Positions 1 to 6,762 of a DNA stretch of 64,000 nucleotides are shown here, one piece after another. Position 1 is the first letter of the stretch, and each line of letters starts with the position of its first letter. The DNA lies in the NCBI GenBank assembly GCA_046533095.1, contig JAJQRA010000023.1:186001-250000 (forward strand), read 5' to 3'. Under the pieces are notes generated by a model. It was not told where the DNA came from and did no database searches. It saw only the letters and a program-made list of their open reading frames with translations. A program made the translations under genes and the position numbers. The stretch is from ZAX-1 sp046533095. Its GTDB lineage: Bacteria; Bacillota; Clostridia; Lachnospirales; Lachnospiraceae.

Positions 1-373
1 CTAATACGTCCATCAGGGATATTCCATTGTTTTCATCCATATCTGCATTTAGGGAAACATAGCTATTTAAAGGCTGGTGCTTCTTACGCTGTGATGCCTC
101 GACGGCATTATAGATTTGCCTAGATATACAAATATCCGCAAAATGATAAAAAGCAGTTTCCATATCTTCTTTAAAATCCCTGATCGCTTTAAAAAGCCCG
201 ATCATACCTTCTTGAATTAAATCATCTGTATCCCCACCAATCAAAAACATGGCATTTGCTCTTTTCCGTACTAAATATTTGTATTTGTTTATAATATAAT
301 CTGTAATATCTTGCTGCCCATTACGCAGACAAGCAATCAGCTCTTCATCTGTCATTGTTTCGTAGGAACTCAT
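1..373 (-). CDS. sigH: RNA polymerase sporulation sigma factor SigH (C-terminus outside window)
   Basis: Only the first 124 codons are present; the gene runs off the left edge. SigH directs RNA polymerase to transition-phase and early sporulation promoters. The visible part is sigma-70 region 2: a helix with KYKYLVRKRANAMF, then the polymerase-binding stretch DDLIQEGMIGLFKAIRDF (about residues 42-60), then YHFADICISRQIYNAV. I chose the ATG at 371-373 because GAGGG lies five bases upstream; an in-frame ATG four codons earlier overlaps that ribosome site. The downstream rlmB-mrnC-cysS-cysE-ispF order matches the sigH neighbourhood of Bacillus and Clostridia, which separates it from other region-2 sigma factors. 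Confidence 0.9.
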   Translation of the reverse strand, partial: MSSYETMTDEELIACLRNGQQDITDYIINKYKYLVRKRANAMFLIGGDTDDLIQEGMIGLFKAIRDFKEDMETAFYHFADICISRQIYNAVEASQRKKHQPLNSYVSLNADMDENNGISLMDVL

Positions 374-463
374 ATGTGCCCTCATTATCAGTCACTATCA
401 TGCTAAGCATTTAATAAAATAGTTATTTTTTCGCAGCTTCTTTTTTTTGGAAACGCCAAAGGT

Positions 464-1294
464 TTACTGCAGCCGCTGTCTGACAATTTCATAAGCAAGC
501 ACCCCTGCTGCCACGGATGCATTCAAAGAATCAATCTGACCTTTCATTGGGATAGCGGCAGCAAAATCGCAGTTTTCCTTCACCAGTTTACTTACACCCT
601 CCCCCTCATTTCCAATCACCATGCAAATTGAGCCTTTTAAATCCAGTTTGTACATAGAGGTGCCTTTTGTATCTGCACAGACAAACCAAAGCCCTTCCTC
701 TTTCAGTTTTTTTATGGTGGCAGTCAGATTTGTCACTTTTGCAACCGGGGTGTAGTTGAGTGCCCCTGCAGAAGTTTTAGCAACGGTAGCGGTTAGTCCT
801 ACTGCCCTCCTTTTTGGTATAATGACACCATGTGCCCCAGCTAAATTGGCAGTACGGATCACTGCGCCAAGGTTGTGGGGATCTTCTATGTTATCAAGCA
901 TAATAAGAAACGGTGGCTCGCCCGCCTCTTTTGCCGCTAAAAGCATATCCGCTATTTCGCCATATTCATAAGCGGCTGCAAATGCAATCACGCCTTGATG
1001 CTTTTTTGTATCCGATATCTGGTCTAAGCGTTCTTTCGTTACATAATTTATGATGGTATCATGCTTTGCTGCTTCCCTTGTAATGGTCTTAATCGGTCCA
1101 TCCTTAGACCCATCCAGTACAAAGAGCTTGTCTATTGGTTTGCCTGCACGAAAAGCCTCTATTACGGCATTACGCCCCTCTATTATCAATCTTTTTACTT
1201 CCGAGTCCTCGGTTTTAAATTCTTCTATCTTAAATTCTTCTGTCTTGGATCCTTCTGTCTTGGATCCTCTGGTTGCAAATTCTTCGTTTTTCAA
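464..1294 (-). CDS. rlmB: 23S rRNA (guanosine-2'-O-)-methyltransferase, TrmH/SpoU family
   Basis: SPOUT-fold methyltransferase that transfers a methyl group from S-adenosylmethionine to a ribose in 23S rRNA. All three SPOUT motifs are visible: NLGAVIRTANLAGAHGV, MVIGNEGEGVSKLV and IPMKGQIDSLNASVAAGV. The L30e-like RNA-binding domain begins at IIEGRNAVIEAF. It starts at TTG (1292-1294) with AAGGAG six bases upstream. The first 30 or so residues are an unusual repetitive Lys/Glu leader (SKTEGSKTEEFKIEEFKTED) before the conserved domain; no alternative start downstream would keep the domain intact, so the leader is probably translated. It lies between mrnC and sigH, the classical position of yacO. 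Confidence 0.92.
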   Translation of the reverse strand: MKNEEFATRGSKTEGSKTEEFKIEEFKTEDSEVKRLIIEGRNAVIEAFRAGKPIDKLFVLDGSKDGPIKTITREAAKHDTIINYVTKERLDQISDTKKHQGVIAFAAAYEYGEIADMLLAAKEAGEPPFLIMLDNIEDPHNLGAVIRTANLAGAHGVIIPKRRAVGLTATVAKTSAGALNYTPVAKVTNLTATIKKLKEEGLWFVCADTKGTSMYKLDLKGSICMVIGNEGEGVSKLVKENCDFAAAIPMKGQIDSLNASVAAGVLAYEIVRQRLQ

Positions 1295-1363
1295 AATAAT
1301 CTCCTTTGAGTTTTAATTATGTAAACTAAAGTTTACCTCTGTTTGAACTTAACTTCGTATAGC

Positions 1364-1813
1364 CTAAAGTTCTTTCTCGTGTTTTGATTGTCCGGTTCTT
1401 TCGATTGCAAAATGAACCAGTTGCATCAAACGTTTCCATTCATCCTTTAAATACAAATAGCCCATCAGCGCCTCAAAACCAGTCGCCCTGCGGTAGTCTG
1501 ACATTGTGGCATTTTTCGCCATTGTAGGAGAATTTGCGTTACGCCCACGCCGATAGACCGCCTCCTCTTCCTGTGTAAGTTCAGGCAGTATTGTTTCAAT
1601 CATAGCAGACTGCGCCTGTGCTTTTACTAATTGGCTTGTCTGCCTATGAAGCTGATTTACGTGTGTGTTGCCTTTCCCTACGATGAGGGAACGGATCACC
1701 AAATCGTATATCCCATCTCCGATGTAGGCAAGCGTCAAGGGGGAATAGGTTTTAATATCTACCTGCACAATCCCAAACTGCTCTAAAATATATGCATTTA
1801 AACCCATTTCCAT
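1364..1813 (-). CDS. mrnC: Mini-ribonuclease III
   Basis: Dimeric RNase III-like enzyme lacking the double-stranded RNA-binding domain; in Bacillus it matures the ends of 23S rRNA. The 149 residues are one RNase III catalytic domain: TLAYIGDGIYDLVIRS carries the first acidic site, RRGRNANSPTMAK the family signature, and RRATGFEALMGYLYLKDEW the second catalytic acidic site. The start codon overlaps the last 16 bases of cysS, indicating translational coupling; AAGGCG in the cysS end could serve as ribosome site. An ATG two codons later is an alternative start. Confidence 0.93.
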   Translation of the reverse strand: MEMGLNAYILEQFGIVQVDIKTYSPLTLAYIGDGIYDLVIRSLIVGKGNTHVNQLHRQTSQLVKAQAQSAMIETILPELTQEEEAVYRRGRNANSPTMAKNATMSDYRRATGFEALMGYLYLKDEWKRLMQLVHFAIERTGQSKHEKEL

Positions 1814-3204
1814 TTTACGCCTTCCCTTGTATCTTCTAGTATGATGCCTTGCTCCAACAGTATCGTACGAATTTCATCTGCGCGGGCAAAATTTTTCTCT
1901 TTTCTTGCATCCTGCCGCTGCTGTATTAAATTTTCGATTTCTTCGCTTAAAATTTGTGTTTTCCGTTCTGCCTGAATACCTAATATGTCGCAAAGAGCCA
2001 CAAACCGTGTACACAATTCCTGTAAAAAATCGCGTGAGCTTGCTCCATTGGCATGTGTATTTGCAAACTTTACCAATTCAAATACGGCGGCAATGGCATC
2101 TGCCGTGTTAAAATCATCTTCCATCGCCGCTTCAAATTTCTTGATAAACGATTTGCTTTCCTCTAAGGTTGCCTGCTCCGCTTCGGTGATTGTCACTGCC
2201 GTCACGGTTTCTGCTAAATGCTTTACATTTTCTACTGCGGTAATAATACGTTCCAGACTGCTTTTTGCCGACTCCATTAGGTCTGCACTAAAATTTAACG
2301 GGCTTCTATAATGTGCACTCAGCATAAAAAAGCGTAGTACCTGCAAGTCATATTTTTCTCCAACTTCCCGCACGGTAAAGAAATTCCCTAATGACTTGGA
2401 CATTTTCTTATTATCAATATTTAGAAATGCATTATGCAGCCAGTATTTTGCAAATGGTTTTTCGTTCATAGCCTCGCTCTGGGCAATTTCATTTTCATGA
2501 TGGGGAAAAATCAAGTCTTCCCCCCCCGCATGAATGTCTATTTCTTCCCCTAAATATTTTTTTGCCATAACAGAACATTCAATATGCCAACCGGGACGTC
2601 CATCGCCCCAAGGAGATGTCCAATAGGGCTCTCCGTCTTTCTTTGGCTTCCACAATACAAAATCAATCTCATCTTCTTTTTGAGGTCCGGTTACTTTAAT
2701 GTCTCGATGCCCTGCCTGCAAATCATCCAGATTCTTATGGGACAATTTCCCATATTCCTTAAATTTCCTTGTGCGAAAATAGACCGTCCCATCCTCTGCC
2801 CGATAAGCATAGCCTTTTCCCATCAGCTTTTCTATCATCAACAGCATATCATCAATTCCCTCTGTCGCCAATGGGTGGGTTGTTGCCTGCAAGATATTAA
2901 GGCCTGCCATATCTTTTTTGCATTCCTCAATATACCTTTGTGATATCTCCTGTGCAGTTACTCCCTCTTCGTTTGCTTTTTGAATAATTTTATCGTCTAT
3001 ATCTGTAAAATTAGAAACGAAGTTTACATCATATCCTTTGTATGTCAAATACCGCCTCGCTGTGTCAAATACAATCATCGGCCGCGCATTCCCAATATGG
3101 ATTAAATTATATACGGTAGGTCCACACACATACATTTTTACCTTCCCCTCCTTAAGGGGGACAAATTCTTCTTTCTGCCTCGTCAGTGTATTGTATACTT
3201 TCAT
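1798..3204 (-). CDS. cysS: Cysteinyl-tRNA synthetase
   Basis: Class I aminoacyl-tRNA synthetase charging tRNA-Cys. The HIGH motif is in YNLIHIGNARPMIVFD, the KMSKS loop in NKKMSKSLGNFF, and the zinc ligands appear as CGPT (residue about 24), WHIECSVMA and GGEDLIFPHHENE. At 468 residues it has the usual length. I start it at the ATG at 3202-3204 (MKVYNTLT): an ATG four codons upstream is part of the GAGGAG ribosome site itself. cysE lies upstream and mrnC overlaps downstream, so cysteine synthesis and cysteine charging are probably co-transcribed. I see no T-box upstream. Confidence 0.95.
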   Translation of the reverse strand: MKVYNTLTRQKEEFVPLKEGKVKMYVCGPTVYNLIHIGNARPMIVFDTARRYLTYKGYDVNFVSNFTDIDDKIIQKANEEGVTAQEISQRYIEECKKDMAGLNILQATTHPLATEGIDDMLLMIEKLMGKGYAYRAEDGTVYFRTRKFKEYGKLSHKNLDDLQAGHRDIKVTGPQKEDEIDFVLWKPKKDGEPYWTSPWGDGRPGWHIECSVMAKKYLGEEIDIHAGGEDLIFPHHENEIAQSEAMNEKPFAKYWLHNAFLNIDNKKMSKSLGNFFTVREVGEKYDLQVLRFFMLSAHYRSPLNFSADLMESAKSSLERIITAVENVKHLAETVTAVTITEAEQATLEESKSFIKKFEAAMEDDFNTADAIAAVFELVKFANTHANGASSRDFLQELCTRFVALCDILGIQAERKTQILSEEIENLIQQRQDARKEKNFARADEIRTILLEQGIILEDTREGVKWKWV

Positions 3205-3216
3205 AAGTCTCCTCAT

Positions 3217-3319
3217 TTCTAAATTTTCTATCTTTTTATGCTTCTAGGTTTCCATTCTTCTATCTTTCTATGCTTCTATGTTTTTATATTTCTATGTTTT
3301 TATCTTTCTATCTTTCTTT
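3217..3319. repeat. Low-complexity TTTCTATG-type spacer between cysE and cysS
   Basis: About 100 bases of imperfect, short-period repeats of the type TTTCTATCTTTCTATGCTTC and TTTTTATATTTCTATG. No ORF or hairpin fits. It probably arose by slippage; it resembles the other simple-repeat spacer at 19.3 kb. Confidence 0.55.
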
Positions 3320-4030
3320 CTACTTTCCAAGCAGGAACTCGCTTTCATTTATTTGTTCTTTTTGTTCCATTTGCTTTATTTGCTTTAATTCATTTTCCAA
3401 ATCGATAATCTTATTGGCAAGGGCTGTATGTTCCCTTTGCAATAGCGTAATATCCTCCATAATCGGATCCGGCATATCTACCTGATCCATATCACTTGTC
3501 GGTATCTTTGTATCATTCCGTTTCACCACACGGCCCGGCACACCAACTACGGTGCAATTGGGGGGGACATCCTCTAGTACAACGGATCCTGCACCAATTT
3601 TTGAATTTTCCCCAACAGTAAAAGACCCGATTAATTTTGCCCCTGCACTTACCATGACATGATTGCATAAAGTAGGATGGCGTTTCCCTGTTTCTTTCCC
3701 TGTGCCTCCTAGCGTAACCCCTTGATATAAGGTCACATTGTCTCCAATAATCGATGTTTCCCCAATAATCACACCACTGCCATGATCGATAAAAAAGCCT
3801 TCCCCTATTATGGCTCCGGGATGAATTTCTATTCCTGTTTTCCTAGCCGCCCTTTGAGATATCTGCCTTGCGCGAAAATAATGTCCTTTCTCGTATCTTT
3901 TATGAGCTTTCCTATGACTCAACATAACACGAAAGCTAGGATAAAGCAACACTTCCCATGGTGACTTTATGGATGGGTCGCGTTCCCTTATAATTTGAAA
4001 TTCTTTTTTTATATGCTGTATAAACCCCAT
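3320..4030 (-). CDS. cysE: Serine O-acetyltransferase
   Basis: Transfers acetyl from acetyl-CoA to L-serine, the first step of cysteine synthesis. The N-terminal helical domain (about residues 1-70) is followed by a left-handed beta-helix of hexapeptide repeats: HPGAIIGEGFFIDHGSGVII, NVTLYQGVTLGGTGK, GAKLIGSFTVGENSKIGAGS. The catalytic HPT/DHG-type histidines are present (FIDHGSG, KRHPTLCNHV). A 40-residue charged coiled-coil tail extends past the usual C-terminus. A strong AGGGGAGGGAG site precedes the ATG. Together with the next gene, cysS, this is the expected cysE-cysS pair. Confidence 0.92.
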   Translation of the reverse strand: MGFIQHIKKEFQIIRERDPSIKSPWEVLLYPSFRVMLSHRKAHKRYEKGHYFRARQISQRAARKTGIEIHPGAIIGEGFFIDHGSGVIIGETSIIGDNVTLYQGVTLGGTGKETGKRHPTLCNHVMVSAGAKLIGSFTVGENSKIGAGSVVLEDVPPNCTVVGVPGRVVKRNDTKIPTSDMDQVDMPDPIMEDITLLQREHTALANKIIDLENELKQIKQMEQKEQINESEFLLGK

Positions 4031-4194
4031 AGAAGCTCCCTCCCCTTAAGTTCGTTCAATTGAAAATGATTAGAATAATATGGGATCATGAAAAAACGAC
4101 CAGCGTAAACCACATCTTCGCTGATAGTATTCAGCGATTTAAACTCCTTTATATATTCTTGTATACGTGAATAAAAATTTTAAATAAAAGAATA

Positions 4195-4248
4195 ACGGAT
4201 TCAGCCTGTAATGGTTTAAGAAGCAATATCCTCTCCGCTAGAATCCGT
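4195..4248 (-). terminator. Possible terminator hairpin behind the Eis-like gene
   Basis: ACGGATTC (4195-4202) pairs with GAATCCGT (4241-4248), an 8-bp stem with a long loop, and on the minus strand it is followed by a T-rich run (TATTCTTTTATTT). The remaining 160 bases to cysE also hold a small dyad, CGCTGA/TCAGCG near 4120-4140, and the cysE ribosome site. I see no T-box or riboswitch there. Confidence 0.4.
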
Positions 4249-4253
4249 GTTTC

Positions 4254-5330
4254 CTATACCCACTCGTTAATAGACACATCCATACTAAAGAACAAATGTT
4301 CTGAAAGCGTTCCAATATCCATTTCACATTCAGCCTCTTTTGCCGATATTTCGGAAATACTGCCGCCTTTTTCTGTCACTTTTATCTCAAAACACCCATT
4401 ATTTTCTCCTATTATATCATCAGTGACCTTTACTTTCAAGAGATAAGGAGTTTTCGCCTTTAATAAAAGTCCAAGAGCCCTTAAATCCAGAATACGTACC
4501 ATATTAGAGATTGGATTTTCCACGATTCGTTCCTTCCAAAACGCGGTTTGAAGGATATGTTCTATTTGGGGTTCATATTTTTTTTTGAAAATAGGTTCAC
4601 GCAATTCTATATGCGTTTTGTATCTGCCATAAGAAAACGTACCTACAATTTCCTCGTTTTCTTTTACCAGCATGACTGCGCCATGCTCGCTCTGCATTTC
4701 TGCCATAAGCCGCCTATAGTAGTCTGCATCCCGATATACAAAGATATCCTGTTTGCCCTGTAGTTCGTCATTTACAAACTTTGCACAAGCTTCCCAATCA
4801 TTGTTCCGTATGCTTTCTACCCTGACTTTTTGTAAATAGACACAATTCTTTTTTTGTTCTGCATTGTTTTTTTGTTCCATTGCGCATTCCAACACATCTT
4901 CTTCCTGTTTTTGAAAAAAACGGAACCCTAACGAACGGTAGACGGATGGATTCGCCGGCATGAGAAATGTAAACGGCTGCTGTTTTCGGTACATATCACG
5001 CAGTGCCTGTTCCATCGTTTTTGCCATTTTCCCTTGTTTTCGACAAGTGGCATCCGTTGCTACCGCCACAATATAATTCACCAAAATCACTCTCTCTGCA
5101 ATAAACAGCTTTGTCGGATTTAAGTGTATCATAACCTGTAAGGTAGGAAGCTTTTCCCCCTCACGCTCCATCACCAATATTTCATTGCCCCTTGTCTTAT
5201 ATTCATAGTAATAATCTACAAAACTTTTAGAATCTTCCGGAAAATTCGCTTCATACATTGTTCTTGTATTTTTTTTCTCATACTGCTCTAAATATCGAAT
5301 CATATTGTCATACCTGCTTATTTTGCCCAC
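4254..5330 (-). CDS. Eis-like GNAT acetyltransferase
   Basis: Predicted acetyl-CoA-dependent N-acetyltransferase, substrate unknown. The first domain (about residues 60-160) has GNAT features: IVAVATDATCRKQGKMAKTM contains the R-x-x-G-x pyrophosphate-binding loop, and PSVYRSLGFRFF is the typical beta-bulge after it. A second GNAT-like domain and a C-terminal SCP2-like domain (to TLSEHLFFSMDVSINEW) give the three-part Eis architecture and the 358-residue length. The reading frame opens at GTG (5328-5330) after AGGA; the ATG eight codons later, after CAGG, is equally plausible. It sits between ispF and cysE but its role there is not evident. Confidence 0.7.
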   Translation of the reverse strand: MGKISRYDNMIRYLEQYEKKNTRTMYEANFPEDSKSFVDYYYEYKTRGNEILVMEREGEKLPTLQVMIHLNPTKLFIAERVILVNYIVAVATDATCRKQGKMAKTMEQALRDMYRKQQPFTFLMPANPSVYRSLGFRFFQKQEEDVLECAMEQKNNAEQKKNCVYLQKVRVESIRNNDWEACAKFVNDELQGKQDIFVYRDADYYRRLMAEMQSEHGAVMLVKENEEIVGTFSYGRYKTHIELREPIFKKKYEPQIEHILQTAFWKERIVENPISNMVRILDLRALGLLLKAKTPYLLKVKVTDDIIGENNGCFEIKVTEKGGSISEISAKEAECEMDIGTLSEHLFFSMDVSINEWV

Positions 5331-5426
5331 GTATTCCTACGTGTCCTTTATGAAGTTATTTTGTAACAATCTAGTAAAAAGAATCAAAACATCTGCGGTA
5401 ATCGGCACAAAACACCAGTTATGGTT

Positions 5427-5972
5427 TCATTCATGGCTACACCCACTACAGCCTCTACATTTCTCATCTCCATAATTTCCCATCATCATACTTCCTTCAA
5501 ACAATCCTGTCAAGGAACAGATGCATTGAGCGGCAATCCCTTGTTCCATACCTGTAAATCCAAGCCCTTCTTCTGTTGTAGCTTTTATGTTTACCTGATT
5601 TTCTGCAATTTTTAAGGTAGCCGCAATATTTTTTTCCATCTTGTCGATATAAGGGCGAAGTTTTGGCTCTTGCGCAATAATAACGCCATCTATATTTTCA
5701 ATGACGTAGCCTTCCTGCTCTATGAGTGTTCCCACTTTTTCAAGTAGCCGCATGCTCGATATCCCTTTATACTGCTCCTGCGTATCCGGAAAATGTTTTC
5801 CAATATCCCCTAGAGCCGCGGCCCCAAGCAACGAATCCATAAGGGCATGTACGATGACATCTGCATCAGAATGCCCTAAAAGTCCCATTGTATGAGGAAT
5901 TGATACTCCTCCTAAAATCAACTTACGCCCTTTCACTAATTTATGCACATCATATCCTAGTCCAACTCGCAT
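5427..5972 (-). CDS. ispF: 2-C-methyl-D-erythritol 2,4-cyclodiphosphate synthase with a Cys-rich tail
   Basis: Cyclises CDP-methylerythritol 2-phosphate in the MEP isoprenoid pathway. The metal ligands are in GLGYDVHKL (Asp-8, His-10) and LGHSDADVIVHALMDSL; the substrate loop is DIGKHFPDTQEQYKG and the C-terminal signature is ATTEEGLGFTGMEQGIA. The family core ends near residue 157, but this protein continues for about 24 residues and ends KCRGCSGCSHE, with three cysteines and a terminal histidine that could bind metal. ATG is preceded by GGGAGG. ispD is not adjacent. Confidence 0.93.
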   Translation of the reverse strand: MRVGLGYDVHKLVKGRKLILGGVSIPHTMGLLGHSDADVIVHALMDSLLGAAALGDIGKHFPDTQEQYKGISSMRLLEKVGTLIEQEGYVIENIDGVIIAQEPKLRPYIDKMEKNIAATLKIAENQVNIKATTEEGLGFTGMEQGIAAQCICSLTGLFEGSMMMGNYGDEKCRGCSGCSHE

Positions 5973-5995
5973 ATGTTACCTCCCTATTAATATAC

Positions 5996-6112
5996 TAAAG
6001 AATCCTGCTCGCAGGATTCTCCGCCTGCGGTGGTTGCGTCAGCAACAACTTCCTTATACGCCGCAGTGCGATCCTCCCAGAGGGTTTTTTATATTATAGG
6101 AGTACTTTCCTA
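5996..6112. repeat. 117-bp dispersed structured repeat, copy 1
   Basis: This stretch recurs at 41511-41627, same length and orientation, about 90% identical by eye. It holds a perfect hairpin, AGAATCCTG-CTCG-CAGGATTCT, then CTGCGG ... CCGCAG enclosing an inner GTTGC-GTCA-GCAAC hairpin, and ends with CCTC-CCA-GAGG followed by T6. The terminal hairpin resembles an intrinsic terminator reading on the plus strand. There is no start codon with a ribosome site. It could be a MITE/REP-like repeat or a structured RNA. Confidence 0.75.
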
Positions 6113-6119
6113 AATAATA

Positions 6120-6150
6120 TAAAAAAAGAGTACCACAACTATGATACCCT
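6120..6150 (-). terminator. Rho-independent terminator behind apt
   Basis: On the minus strand AGGGTATC pairs with GGTACTCT (two G-U pairs; 6143-6150 with 6127-6134), followed directly by T7. It lies about 50 bases after the apt stop codon. Confidence 0.7.
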
Positions 6151-6201
6151 TATCAAGTCTAACTTATAGCTGCTAAGAAATTGCTATGCACTTTCTGTCC
6201 A

Positions 6202-6726
6202 TTATTTTCCTTCATAAGTAATGATAGATTCCACGTCATAGCCTTTTAGTTTATCACGGCCATTAAGGCCGGCAAGTTCTATGACAAAACAAATTTTAAC
6301 TACTTCTCCGCCTAGTTGTTCTACTAGTTTAATAATTGCCTCAATTGTTCCACCAGTAGCAATTAAATCATCAATAACCACTACTTTTTGACCCGGCTTA
6401 ATTGCATCTTTATGTACCTCAATGACCGCTTTTCCATATTCCAAATCATATTCCGCTGAAATGACCTCGCAGGGCAGTTTCCCTTGTTTTCTTATCGGAA
6501 CGAAACTTTTATATTGTGCATAGGCGATAGGCACGCCAAAGATAAATCCTCGCGATTCCGGTCCCACCACCACATCGTAATCCACCTCTTTTAACATGGC
6601 AATAAGCCCGTCAATTGCAAGATGCAGACCCTCTGCCTCCTGCAAAATACTCGTTATATCTCGAAAGATAATCCCAGGCTTTGGAAAATCAGGTATACTT
6701 TTTACATATTCTTCTAATTTTTTCAT
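6202..6726 (-). CDS. apt: Adenine phosphoribosyltransferase
   Basis: Purine salvage: adenine plus PRPP gives AMP. The 174-residue protein has the PRPP-binding motif VVVIDDLIATGGTIEAIIKL, the N-terminal PDFPKPGIIFRDIT signature typical of Apt, and GPESRGFIFGVPIAY. AAAGGAG precedes the ATG. It is followed by its own terminator and a dispersed repeat, so it is probably not co-transcribed with ispF. Confidence 0.94.
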   Translation of the reverse strand: MKKLEEYVKSIPDFPKPGIIFRDITSILQEAEGLHLAIDGLIAMLKEVDYDVVVGPESRGFIFGVPIAYAQYKSFVPIRKQGKLPCEVISAEYDLEYGKAVIEVHKDAIKPGQKVVVIDDLIATGGTIEAIIKLVEQLGGEVVKICFVIELAGLNGRDKLKGYDVESIITYEGK

Positions 6727-6762
6727 AGCAGCTCCTTTTTAAACTTTCGTCTGTTTTTAAGC

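Noticed and set aside
3205..4253. T-box or riboswitch upstream of cysE/cysS
   Set aside because: No AGGGTGGNACCGCG-type sequence or specifier stem; the gaps hold low-complexity DNA or a simple hairpin.
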